A stretch of DNA of 64,000 bases. It comes from Dactylorhiza incarnata (Eukaryota > Streptophyta > Magnoliopsida > Asparagales > Orchidaceae). Position 1 is the first letter of the stretch. Each line of letters begins with the position of its first letter. Shown in pieces: positions 45,121 through 56,209 of this stretch. The stretch lies in assembly GCA_033032865.1 (NCBI GenBank), contig JAWHQI010000064.1, forward strand, positions 4,712,001-4,776,000. Direction: 5' to 3'. The position numbers were made by a program, and so were the translations under genes. The notes under the pieces are model-generated. The model made no database searches, was not told the DNA's origin, and worked only from the letters and a program-made list of their open reading frames with translations.

Positions 45121-46872
45121 TGAAGTATCTAGTTGCCAACCTAAATCACATAGAGGGGGGTGAATAGGTGATAACTGCGTCTTTTGCGGAATTAAAAACT
45201 TGATGAAATAGAACGCACAAAAAGCAAATCACAAACACAGATAACACAAGGAATTTATAATGGTTCCTCGTTCTTGGGTACTCCACTTGCCGGCCTCGCC
45301 AATCTAGCACCACAGCTAGACTTGACTACTTCACTATAACTCGGATCAAGAATGATCCTACAATCTCGGAGTCAACACTCCTACAACTCGGACACAAATC
45401 TCCTACAACTCAGAGAATACCTCTCATAACTCAGAGAATAACTACTCCTACTACTCGGAGAATGCCTTCTCCTACAATCAATGTAATTAAGGTTTGATAC
45501 AAACTTATCAACACAATACCAGATCTGAAATCCACAAGTATCTTCTTCCTTCTTAAATGACTTTGACTAGTTGACGATGAGGAAGATCAATAAAACTAAG
45601 ATCTGACTTTCTTCAATTCGAACCGATCCAAAGTATATAGCAGAGGAGGGAGCAGTGATCGAACGAACTTTTTCTTCCACTGGAGACGATTGATTCAGAG
45701 AGATGGATCGATCTCCAACATAGGCGACAAGAGGAGGCACTTTCTCGTTCTTCTTGGAACGAATAGAGAATTAGGGTTAAGATCAGAATGAATGATTATT
45801 AATCCTTAAATGAGAGCCTTATATAGTCATAGACTTAATATCATGAATTAAGGTAGGATTAACCTTAAACGAAATCAGAAGAGCCGTCAAATCAGACAGA
45901 AGAAATCAACGTCCCGTCAAATAGACTAAAATTTACTTGAAGGACGAAAACACAATTTCTCGAGAACAAAGGATTTCTCGAAAAATAGCAGCTTCTGCTT
46001 CGAGAAAGAATATAGAAGGATTTACGGCGGCTTGACATAAACTTCTCGAGAGATAAAGGATTTCTTGAGAAATGATAAAAAAGAACTTTCAGAAGAAAGA
46101 ATCAAACTTCTCGAGAGATAGATGATTTCTCGAGAAATAGAATGAACTTATCGAGAACTATTGACCTCTCAGGAAAAACAACTTAGAAAAACTTTTTTGG
46201 AAGATAGACATATTTCTCGAGAGATAGATTTGATTTTTCGAGAAAGAAATTGAGAAACAAAACAGCGCAAAGTCTATTCCTCTGCCTGAGAAAAAAAATC
46301 TTCGAACTGAGCTCGACGAACTCACCAATTTCATCGAACTGAGATCGACGAACGGAGATCGACGAAAGGCGATCAACGAACAACTTCAAACTTCCAGCAG
46401 AAAAGAGTTCGACGAAACTTCTTCACTTCTTCGAACGGAGATCGACGAAAGTTGAACTCAAATTTTCAGAATAACTGGCCAACGAAAGGCGCTCGACGAA
46501 AGCACTTAAGTTCGTCGAACTGAGCTCGACGAACTTAACAAAATTCCTCGAACGCAGAATTACTTAGAAAAATCTTTCTTCTACACTTGCACACCAACTG
46601 CACCTCCAAATCACGGGCTTCAATTGTCTTGAAATTGAAGTGTATCCAAATAGAGAGATCACACATGAGTCAACACCATGTTCCACACAATGAGGAATTA
46701 CATTGTATGAAACTGTGCTCATTGACCCACTGTGACCTGACATTGGCTATACTTAGCAATGTGTACCTGCAAGAACAATACTAGAAAGACATATCAAATA
46801 CACTAGCAATTCAATATTGGTTCAAGGGTGACTTCCCACAAATCAAGGTTATTGTGGATACAATACCCAACA
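45121..46872 (-). repeat. Element B LTR (right, 5' LTR)
   Basis: 1,752 bp, same termini as 34804-36558. TCGA array at 45957-46556. TATA near 45832. CCGCT follows at 46873. Confidence 0.95.
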
Positions 46873-47784
46873 CCGCTTCATAAGGGGTCATTTTTATGGA
46901 GGAGTGATATGAAGTATTGTACCAATATTATGCTAGTGTGAGTTGGTCACTCCATGTCTTGGGTTTATTGAAACATACACATCTTAGATAGTTCTCCAAG
47001 CAACGATTTACGACCTCGATTTGGCCATCAGTTTGGTGATGGTATGTGGTTGATGTTTTGATTTGTACTTGGAGGAGTTTGAACAATTCTGTCCAGAACT
47101 CACTTGTAAAAACCACATCCCTATCAGATACTATAGAATTAGGCATTCCATGTAACTTGAACACATTTCCATGAACACCCGAGCTATAGCTTAAGCAGAA
47201 TATAGGTGTTTGATGTCCATGAAATGGGCATATTTACTCAATCGATCCACCACCACTAGAATGACCTCATACCCTATGGACAGAGGTAGGCTCTCAATGA
47301 AATCCATTGTGAGGTCCCTCCAAATAGTCTCCAGGATAGGGAGAGGTTGTAGGAGACCCAATGGTCTTTCATTTGGGGCCTTGCACTGTTGGTAATTGAC
47401 AAAATGCCTAATGTATTGGTATACACACTCTTTCATGTTCTTCCAATAGAAACTTTGTTTTAGTTTTTCTAGAGTTACAAACACTCCAGAATGCCCTCCA
47501 ATGTGGGAATCATGAAAAATGTGGCATAAATTCTTTCTCATCTTGTCATCCTTGCCCACCACTATTTTCCCTTTCCTTCTAAGATAGCCCTGTATGACTT
47601 GGTAGTGTGGCTTCACTGATGGATTGGATTCCTTTAATTTTATCAGATGTTGTATTTTTTCATCCTGAGCTTGAGCCAACTTCAAATCCTGCTCTAGTTC
47701 TGTGTGGCCTATGAACATGGTGTGCATAGAGCATCCCTTCACCTCTGCTTTCCGAGACAGGGCGTCTGTTGTCACATTCTCCAC
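46873..47784 (-). pseudogene. pol: Gypsy integrase core (continuation of 34171-34803)
   Basis: Minus strand: a zinc finger region (HDSHIGGHSG, YQYIRHFVNYQQCK) in which one expected Cys is Tyr, then the catalytic core with LTMDFIESLPLS, VVDRLSKYAHF and, in a separate frame, PNSIVSDRDVVFTSEFWTEL and YHHQTDGQIEVVNRCLENYL, giving the D, D and E residues. Frames are broken between 47191 and 47164. Preceded by RNase H at 47841. Confidence 0.92.
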
Positions 47785-48643
47785 CCTTTTTTGTACTTAA
47801 TTGAATAGTTATAGCCCATTAATTTTGCCATAAATTTTTGCTACAATGGGGTGGAAAGTTGTTGCTCCATTAGGTGCTTAAGGCTTTGATGGTCTGTGTG
47901 GATTTCAAAGAAGGTCCCTATCAAGTAGTGATGCCACTTTTGGACAGCCATCACGATTGCCAACAGCTCCTTCTCATATACTGACAGAGTCATTTGTTTC
48001 TTCCCCAAAGCTTTGCTGAAGAAACAAATTGGATGCCCCTCTTGCAAGAGAACAGCCCCAATGCCAATGTTAGAAGCATCTATTTCTAGTATGAATTTCT
48101 GTTTGAAATTAGGCAATGGTAGTACTGGGGGTTTGGTGATGGTATTCTTAAGCTCTTCAAAAGCCTTGGCTCCCTCCTCATTCCACAGATAGGGATTCTT
48201 TTCTAGTAAGTTTGTGAGAGGTCTAGCAATACACCCATATCCTTTGATGAACCTTCTGTAATACCCAGTGAGCCCCAGGAAACTTCTTAATTGTTTCTGA
48301 GTTGTTGGTGGTGGCCAAGCTCTCATATCCTCCAATTTCTTGGGGTCTGCTGCCACTCCTTGGCCTGATATAATATGGCCTAAGTACTATATTTGGATAA
48401 CTCTAAATAGATATGTGCTCCTCTTAACATAAAGCTTCTCTTTACTTAAGACTTGGAAGGTTAATTCCAAATGATGGAGGTGGTCCTCCTAATTCTTACT
48501 AAAAATTAAAATATCATCAAAGAAAACCAATATGAATTTTCTGAGGTAAGCATGGAATACCTGGTTCATGAGGCTTTGGAAAGTGGTTGGTGCATTAGTA
48601 AGGCCAAATGTCATTACTAGAAATTCATAGTGTCCTTCATGAG
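47785..48643 (-). pseudogene. pol: Gypsy reverse transcriptase (end) and RNase H
   Basis: 48643-48360 encodes [19 protein letters not shown] and [11 protein letters not shown], the RT palm with its FDD box, with in-frame stops. 48356-47841 encodes RSFLGLTGYYRRFIKGYG, EIDASNIGIGAVLLQEGHP and EIHTDHQSLKHLMEQ, the RNase H. The element is cut at about 48643 by LTR E. Protease, gag and 5' LTR are absent from the window. Confidence 0.92.
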
Positions 48644-49218
48644 TGATAGAAAGTAGGTATGTTAACTAATTCACCTAGAGGGGGGGGGGGGGGGGTGAAT
48701 AGGTATTTTGTATTTTACTTAGTTGATATAGATAGTTAAATGTATTGTAAGCTAGTAATCAAGCAGACCCAGAAAACACACAAGTGTTTATAGTGGTTCC
48801 CCAAGACAGTATGTCTATGGGTAGTCCACTTTCCCCCTTCACCTTTCTAACAGTGTGTTAGACAAGGCCAACTTCTCCAAGTTATCTTCTTAGCTTTTTG
48901 AGCTTACACCACAAGTTCCTCAGAACTTCTCAGATCACAGATGATCCTACCTCAGGACAATAGTCCCTACAGCTCAGAGCTATCACCAGCTCCTACCTCA
49001 GGCCAGTTAACCTTACAACTCAGGCTTTATAACCCTACAACCTCAGGCTTAGCAGCCCTACAACCTCAGGCCTAATAGCCCTACAACCTCAGGCCTCACA
49101 ACCCTACAACCTCAGGCTTAGCAGCCCTACAACCTCAGGCCTAACAACCCTACAAACTCAGGCCTAACAACCCTACAACCTCAGGCCTAACAACCATACA
49201 AACTCGGGCCAAATAGCC
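48644..49218 (-). mobile_element. LTR E: truncated SIRE-type LTR of a separate family
   Basis: It begins TGATAGAAAGTAGG with the conserved CACCTAGAGGGGG...TGAATAGG block, where the G run is expanded to 16 (48680-48695). AGTGGTTCCCC and a tandem array follow as in the other SIRE-type LTRs, but the sequence differs from A/B and from C/D/G. It stops at 49218, where a gag fragment of element C begins. The U3 part, with the expected TCGA array, is missing. Confidence 0.8.
48985..49218. repeat. Tandem array in LTR E
   Basis: About ten copies of a 23-24 bp unit, CCCTACAACCTCAGGCCTAA with variants. Short arrays occupy the same relative place in LTRs A, C and G. Confidence 0.85.
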
Positions 49219-49449
49219 CTACAGTAAAAGAGTAGCTTCTGTCCATTCAAGAGGTGGGACAGCATTGTTGGCAGTTGTGGTTTCAGTGCTTGTTGCTGCT
49301 GTAGGTGCTGGAGGCCCTATCAAAATCACATTAAAAATTTCTTCATCAATTGAGTTCATATAAAGCCTAATCCTTGCTTTCCACGGTGCAAACTTACTGA
49401 GATTGCACATAGGAGGTCTTGTGCTTGAATACTCCTTGTTTTGTGCCAT
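49219..49449 (-). pseudogene. gag: Element C gag, amino-terminal fragment
   Basis: From the Met: MAQNKEYSSTRPPMCNLSKF and WKARIRLYMNSIDEEIFNVI, almost the same as the gag of element D. It runs to PPLEWTEA, after which the sequence switches to LTR E. So only about 70 codons of the gag remain. Confidence 0.9.
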
Positions 49450-49552
49450 GAGTTTTTAACAGAAAATAAAAATAATAAAAACTCTAAAATAATTTAAGAT
49501 CTAATTGATCTTTGTGATCCAGGTGTTAGCCTGTAAATAAGATCAACCTCCC

Positions 49553-49564
49553 TCTGATACCAAT
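49553..49564 (-). promoter_or_regulatory. Element C primer binding site
   Basis: Minus strand ATTGGTATCAGA, directly after LTR C. Confidence 0.9.
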
Positions 49565-51388
49565 TGAAAGTGGAGGTTAGATCTTAAATTAACTCTAGAG
49601 GGGGGTGAATAGAGTTTAAAACTTTTTCCCTTTGTTTTATTTGTGGAATTAAAAATAGTGTTATATATATGTGTAAGCAGAGTGATTAATAAAAACAGAA
49701 TAAATAAAATCACACAGCACAACACAGAGAAATAAACAATCACAGAGGACACAAGGAGCTATAGTAGTTGCCCAATAAATCTGAGTACGTCTACTCTTCT
49801 ACCACCCTTGGTAGGAATCCACTAGGAGTTTTTGATAAGGTGCCCTCACACCAAGGGATTTTTGATAAGGTGTCCACACACCAATGGGAGTTTGATCAGG
49901 TGCCCAAATCACTGATAAGCTTTTGATAAGGTGCTTAAAAACCACACAAGGATTTTTTGATAAGGTGTCTTGTCACTAGTGGGTTACACTTTTGAAGGGA
50001 GTATTAACCCTGTACAGAATGGGATAGAGAGGGGTTTATATGTTTTTATCTGTCAAGATGTATAGAGAAGACTCTAGTGGATTTGATGTTGAAATGAACT
50101 CCTCTGTCTGATATGAATTTGTTTGACAGTAGATCTTGCTGGAGCCTTTCTTGAAAGATTTGATCTTCCTGTAGCAAATAAAACTGAAATGCATGAGTGC
50201 TTCTCGAGTTGTTGCTCTTTTGAAGATCTGGACTTGTTCTTCTTCTTCTTTCTTTCTTGATTCTTGTAGCAGGAAATCTGAGATGGTGTTGAAGATGTTC
50301 TCAGAAAATATGTGTGCTGCTGAAGGAGGAAGAAGATCAAGTTCTGTATTCTGAAATTGCTTGAAGAGGAAGAAGTAGATCTGTTCTGTGTATATCTGTT
50401 CTTCTATTCTTCCTGTATATTCCTTTTTCTCTCTTCCTTTTCTCTGTGAATTCTATGTAGCAGATTTGAAAATCTGTTCTGTATATTATCTGTATTGATG
50501 TTGTCGAGTAAAAATAGCTGTAACATTATTCTGTAATATCTTCTTTCCTTTTCTTTTTCAAATCTCTGACAGAAATTAAATGCACACTCCTTATATTAAG
50601 GAATAAATTATTCTGAAGAGATATTTTGAAAACATAAATCTGCTGCGCCATTTTATCTCTTTCCTTTTCCACGAAATGCCCTTTTTCGAGGAGTCAACGA
50701 CTATAAACTTGAATTAATAAAGGAAATAAATTATCCTTACTTGATCTGATAGAAAGAGCCGTTACTGTCGTCGATCTGAGATCAGAGAATGGAAAGAAAT
50801 ATAATCCGTCTGAAACTTTCTGACCTTAAATAATAATTCTTCGATCTGAACAAAATTCGTCGAACGCAAATTCGTCGACCTCGAGTTTTTCGTCGAGCAC
50901 ATCATTTGCTTCGTCGACCTGAACATGTGATTTACTGTTTCTGAACATCTGCTGAATATTCGTCGAACGCAGACTTGGATTCATCGAACGGAAGCATTCA
51001 TCGATCGCTGAGCCTGGATGAATTCGTCGACCACTGAGCTTGAGTAAAAGCGTCGGGCGCTGAGACTGAGTAAAAGCGTCGAGCGCTGAGCTTGAGCAAA
51101 TTCTTCGACCGCTGAGACGGGAGCGTCGAGCGCTGAACCGCTGAGACTTGAACTGTTCGTCGAACGCAGAATATAAGCCGATCGTCGAACGCAGAGAGCT
51201 TGCCGTTCATCGAACGCAGCTAGCCGTTCGTCGAACGCAGTGTGGAGTTCGTCGAACGCAGAATCTGAATAAAATTTCTAATTCTAACAGCCAAAACTCT
51301 TGACCCATAAACTATACATTGTGGTCAACTTGTCCTTAGTCAACATATAGTGATCCTAGCCCAAATCACAAATAGGGTTGTTCCAACA
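49565..51388 (-). mobile_element. LTR C (5' LTR of truncated element C), inserted in element D integrase
   Basis: 1,824 bp, TGAAAGTGGAGGTTAGATC...GGGTTGTTCCAACA, homologous to LTRs D and G. It has a tandem array of TTTTTGATAAGGTGYCC units (49830-49975) and an array of CGTCGAACGCAG and CGTCGACCGCTGAG motifs at 50690-51265. The following pentamer GAGCA would be the TSD, but the partner is lost with the left end of the element. Confidence 0.9.
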
Positions 51389-52345
51389 GAGCATCAACAA
51401 GCAATGTAGTTGTTGATTCAATTAAGGTTCTATTTTTCCTTTCAGCTACCCCATTTTGTTGAGGAGTTTTAGGAGCAGAGAAACACTGCCTGGTCCCTTC
51501 TTTTCCACAGAATTCTCTCATCAGAAGAGATTCAAACTCAGTGCCATGATCACTTCTGATCAATGCAACTAGAGTAGAGTACTCAATCTTAATGGACCTG
51601 AGAAAGTCTGTCAGAACACTGAAGGTGTCAGACTTGTTCCTAAGAAAGAACACCCAAGTGAATCTTGAGAAGTCATCTACAATAACTAGAGAGTAATGCT
51701 TCCCTCCTAGACTATGTATTGCAGTGGGTACAAAAAGATCCAAATGCAGTAAATACAAAATCCTAGGTGAATCACTCTTGGATAAAGATTTAAAACAATT
51801 TCTAGTTTGCTTACCTAATTGACAAGCCCTGCAGAGTCCTTCCTTCTTGTATGAACCAGAAGGCAGTCCTCTAACAAGATTGTCCATAAAAAGCTTAGAT
51901 ATAGTTCTAAGGTTAATATGTCCAAGCCTTTTATTCCATAATTCATTTGTTTTACTTATAGAATTAAATAAGCAAATATCTGAATTGGCAGAGTCAAAAT
52001 TGACTAAATAAATGTTTCCATGTCTAATACCAGATAATACATTTATGTTTTTATTATTGGTAATAAGACATAAGGAATGGTTAAAAGTTACCTGATAACC
52101 TTCATCACATAACTGGCTTATGATGATGAGGTTGTGCTTCAGACCCTTGACATAAGCCACCTCTTTGAAGGTGACTGCTCCAACTTTAATTCGTCCATAA
52201 CCTTTGGTTTATCCGCAGTTGGAGCCTCCAAAGATCACTTTGGGTCCAAGCCTTTCCTTGTAGTTGCTTAAGTTGGCCGTATTCCCTGTCATATGCTTTG
52301 AGCATCCACTATCCAAAAACCATTGTTCTTTTATTTTTGGATAGC
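51389..52345 (-). pseudogene. pol: Element D pol: protease and integrase
   Basis: Minus strand: WFLDSGCSKHMTG at about 52310, an in-frame stop near 52212, then 52160-51389 with [37 protein letters not shown] and NGVAERKNRTL. The zinc finger has Asn in place of its first His (usual form WHKRLGH). All three catalytic acids are present. Truncated at LLVDALL by the insertion of LTR C. RT and RNase H are not found elsewhere in the window. Confidence 0.9.
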
Positions 52346-52554
52346 CCTATACCTGCAAAACAGAAAACATTCTAGTTGTTCTTGACCCAGACTACCTTGG
52401 TTCCTTTTGTTTTTCCACAAAATTCTGAAATAAAAGACATCTCAGGCTGATCCTCATAGCCTTGTGGATGATATCTCCTTGGAGGAATTGTCTACTCAGT
52501 GAAAGGATTCTTAGTATGTGAAGAATAAGAATTCTGTTAATATTCAGTAAATTT

Positions 52555-52740
52555 TTCGTTCGATGAATTTGGATGAATTCGTCGATCGTCGTTCGACGAA
52601 GTGGAGTGCTTTCGTCGGGCGTCGTTCGAATAATAGCTATACTTAAGGTTTGTCTTCAGAGATCATCGATCTCCGTTCAACGAAATGAATTGATTTCGTC
52701 GAGCTCCGTTCGACGAATTCTGCTGAATTCATTTATTCTT
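52555..52740 (-). repeat. TCGA array between gag and pol of element D
   Basis: Repeated TTCGACGAA, TCGTCGAGC and TCGATCTCCGTTCAACGAA motifs of the kind found in the U3 of these LTRs, here internal to the element. The gag frame reads into it. I found no clear TATA box downstream. Confidence 0.6.
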
Positions 52741-54399
52741 AACAACCTTGCTTGAAATGTTTTATATACTTCTACTGCCTCTTTGCCCTTGGCAGAAATG
52801 AATTTTACTGGTGTAAAAAGAATGTTTTTCTTAATCAGATGTGGCTCACTTGATGATGCACCTAAGCCCAGTTTGCCACTAAGTCTGGCATTCACTATAC
52901 TTGTGATGTCCATCAGTTTGATACTTCTCCCATTGAGGGATTCTTCAAACTTCTTAGCTTCAGACAACTTGTTCTCAATGAGAACAATGTGTTCTCTGGA
53001 GGCAGCCAAATCATTCTTAAGATTGACATTTTCTTCACTTAGTTGGTTCATTTCAGCCAACTGATTTCTGAGAGAGAGTATCTCTTTCTCAGATTTGATT
53101 AAGTCTAAACAAAGAGTTTTGAATTCATCTTTGAATTCAATTGAATTAAAATCAAAGGTAGATATTACCTGATCACTGTCAGCTTCAGATTCTGACTCTT
53201 CTGAATTATGTCCCGAGGCATTGATAGCCATCATACCGATGTTTCTTTCTTCTTCATCATCACTGGAGCTGGATGATGATGCATTTTTTGATTCACTGCT
53301 TGAGTCATAGATAGCCATCAAGCATTGATCTTGTTCATTTGCATTCTCTTCATCATCAGATGAGCTGGATGATGACTCTGATTCTGTTTCATTCCATGTT
53401 TCAGCTACAAATCCTCTTCCCTTATGCTTGTGTTTGTGGGAGGAAGGTTTGCTGGAGTGCTTTTTCTCTTCTCCTTCTTTTGGTTTTCTGGACACTCAGG
53501 TAGAACGTGTCCAGGTTTCCTGCAGCCATAACAAATAATTTAGAATTAGATTTTTCATACCTTGGCCTTTCTCTTGATCTTGAATCCTTCTTTCTGATGT
53601 CCTTCTTAGCCATCTTGTAGAACCTTTTGGCTAGAAGGCTCATGAACTCCACATCTCTTGGAGCTTTTTCTTCCTCTTCAGTAGCATGGAAAGTTATGCT
53701 CTTTTCTTTCTTGGATGCTGGTGAGGGAGTAGATTGTTCAGCTTTTCTGGACTTGATAAGCTGCTCATAGGATTTAATCTTGCCTAACAAGGCCTCAGTG
53801 GAGATCTCATTGAGGCTTCTGGCTTCCTTGATTGGCCAGATCCTAGAGTCCCATGTGCTGGGGAAGCACATTAGGATCTTATCATTCACTTCTGTGATAG
53901 AGATCACTTCGTCTAAAGATTTTAGCTCATTGATTATGAGGCTGAGTTTATTGTACATATCTGCAACACTTTCAGTTTCTCCCTTTTTGAAATTCTCATA
54001 CTGAGAGATGTGATGAGATCTTCTATCTTTTCTCTCATCTACAGATCCTTCAACCATGTTGTTGAGGGAGGCCCAGATTTCCCTTGCTGAAGTGCATTCC
54101 ACAACTTTTTGAAAAATGTCATCAGACATTGTTTGTACTAATACATTCATAGCTTTGGCATCAGCACTTCTCTGCTTCTTCTGTGCATCTGTCCACTCAG
54201 GAGGTGGAACAGCATTATTTGTTGTTGTTGTTTCAGCACTTGTTGTTGCTGTAGGAGTAGGAGGTCATGTCAAAATAACATTAAAAATATCTTCGTCAAT
54301 AGAATTCATATACAATCTGATCCTTCCCTTCCATAGTGCAAACTTATTTAGATTGCACATAGGAGGTCTTGTGCTTGAGTGTTCTTTGTTCTGTGCCAT
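52677..54399 (-). pseudogene. gag: Element D gag, broken
   Basis: The start Met is at 54399 (MAQNKEHSSTRPPM). 54150-53422 covers the capsid region (MSDDIFQKVVECTSAREIW, FPSTWDSRIWPIKEARSL). A stop and frameshift lie at about 53545-53500, at the zinc knuckle (CYGCRKPGHVLPEC is still readable). 53495-52677 is an acidic, Ser-rich and coiled-coil part (FKTLCLDLIKSEKEILSLRN). It has one knuckle only, unlike elements A and B. Confidence 0.9.
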
Positions 54400-54492
54400 G
54401 GATTTTTAGAAAAATAAAACTCTAGAAAAAATTAAGATCTAATTGATCTTTGGATTCAGGTGTTAGCCTGTAAAGAATATAATCAACCAACC

Positions 54493-54504
54493 TCTGATAC
54501 CAAT
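54493..54504 (-). promoter_or_regulatory. Element D primer binding site
   Basis: Minus strand ATTGGTATCAGA, directly after LTR D. Confidence 0.9.
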
Positions 54505-56209
54505 TGAAAGTGAGGTTAGATCTTAAAGTTACTCTAGAGGGGGGGGGGGGGGGGGGGGGTGAATAAAGTATTAAAAAGTTTTTCACTTATTTTTATAGTT
54601 GAATTAAAATAGTGATATTTATATGTGTATAACAGAGTGAGTTATAAAAACAAAATAAAAAGAAAGAGAACACACAACACGACACAGAAAATCATACAAA
54701 CATAGAGGACACAAGGATCTATAGTAGTTCCCCAATAAACCTAGGTACATCTACTCTTCTACCACCCTTGGTAGGAATCCACTATGTTTTTGATCAGGTG
54801 CCCTATCACCAATGGGGTTTTGATCAGGTGCCCAATACACCAACTTGAGCTTTTGATTAGGTGTTCAAACCAAACTAGAGGTTTTTGTTCAGATGCCCTG
54901 CCACCAAGGGGTTAACTTTTGAAGGGAGTTATAACCCTGTACAAGATGGGATAAAGAGGGTTATGGAGTTCTTCTCTGTCAATAATCTTAGAGAAGACTA
55001 GTGGATTTGTTGATGTAAAGCTCCCCCTGTCTGATAGAAAATAGTTGACAGTTAAGGATGGAGCTTTCTCTTGAATGTAGATCTTCCTTGATAGCTGATG
55101 AATCTGAGAGACAAAGGTTTCTCAAATAATTGTTGCTCTTGAAGATTGAGAAACTTGCAGCAGAATACTGAGAGAATAATGTTCATGTTCTCAGAGATTG
55201 AGAGAGCTGCTACTTGAGGAAGATGAACTCTGTATTTTTCTGTCTGTATCTCTCTTCCTTTTTCCCGACTATTACATTCTCTCTTGTTGTACTGCTGTAA
55301 TACTATATTACTTCTTTTTTTTCTTTTTCCTTAAAGAAATCTCTGACAGATTTAAAATTCAAATCTTTTAATTTAAGGAATAAAATATTCAGAAGAGATA
55401 TTCTTGGAACTGCAAATCTGATACACTTTATTTCTTTTCCTTTTCCATGAAAGAGTCCTTTTCCAAAATATGTCAACGGCTATTTTCTCGAAATAAGAAT
55501 AATAAAAGGAAAGGATTAAATCCTGACTTATCTGATAGGAAAAGATCCGTTGCTGAGAACTGAGTTCGGAGAATAGAATAAAATTGATCCTTCTAAAATT
55601 AACAAGCTGAAGAGAAACTGTCGTCGACCTGAGAACTGAGTTCGTCGAACAGAATGTTGGATTTCGTCGATCTGAACATCTGTAGCTAATTCGTCGAACG
55701 CGGACTGGAATTTGTCGATCTCAATGTAAGGTTCGTCGAACTGAAGAATAAACTGCTAAATCTGGATGGAAGAATTGAATTAGTCGAGCTGAGATGATAT
55801 TTCGTCGACCGCTGAGACTTGGCAAATTCGTCGACCGCTGAGACTGGGCAAATTTGTCGACCGCTGAGACTGAGCCAATTCATCGACCGCTGAGACTGCG
55901 CCAATTCTTTGACCGCTGAGACTGAGTTCTTCGACCACTGAGACGAGCAAATTCTTCAACCGCTGAGACTGAGCAAATTCTTCGACCGCTGAGACAGAAT
56001 CAATTCGTCGACCTGGATCAAGACGTTCGTCGAACGCAGAATGCATTTCGTCGAACGCAGATAGCATTTTGTCGAACGCAGAACCTTAGCTTTTCCTTAA
56101 GTTCTAGCAACCTAAAACTTTGACCCTTAAACTATACAATGGGGGTCAACTTAGCCCTAGTCAACAGATAGTGATCCTAGCCCAAATCAGTAATAGGGTT
56201 GTTCTAACA
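54505..56209 (-). mobile_element. LTR D (5' LTR of truncated element D), inserted in element F gag
   Basis: 1,705 bp, TGAAAGTGAGGTTAGATC...GGGTTGTTCTAACA, homologous to LTR C. The conserved G run is expanded to 21 (54539-54559). TCGA array at 55620-56085, with repeated TTCGTCGACCGCTGAGACTG. Confidence 0.9.

Larger units (their letters stand above)
34804..46872 (-). mobile_element. Element B: full-length but inactive SIRE/Maximus-like copia element
   Basis: 12,069 bp with LTRs 34804-36558 (1,755 bp) and 45121-46872 (1,752 bp), TSD CCGCT, PPT, damaged PBS, and degraded gag, pol and third ORF. It shares gene order and most protein sequence with element A but has different U3 arrays (TTCGTCGAAC type rather than TTCTCGAGA). 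LTR divergence is a few percent by eye. It was inserted into the integrase region of the gypsy element. Confidence 0.96.
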
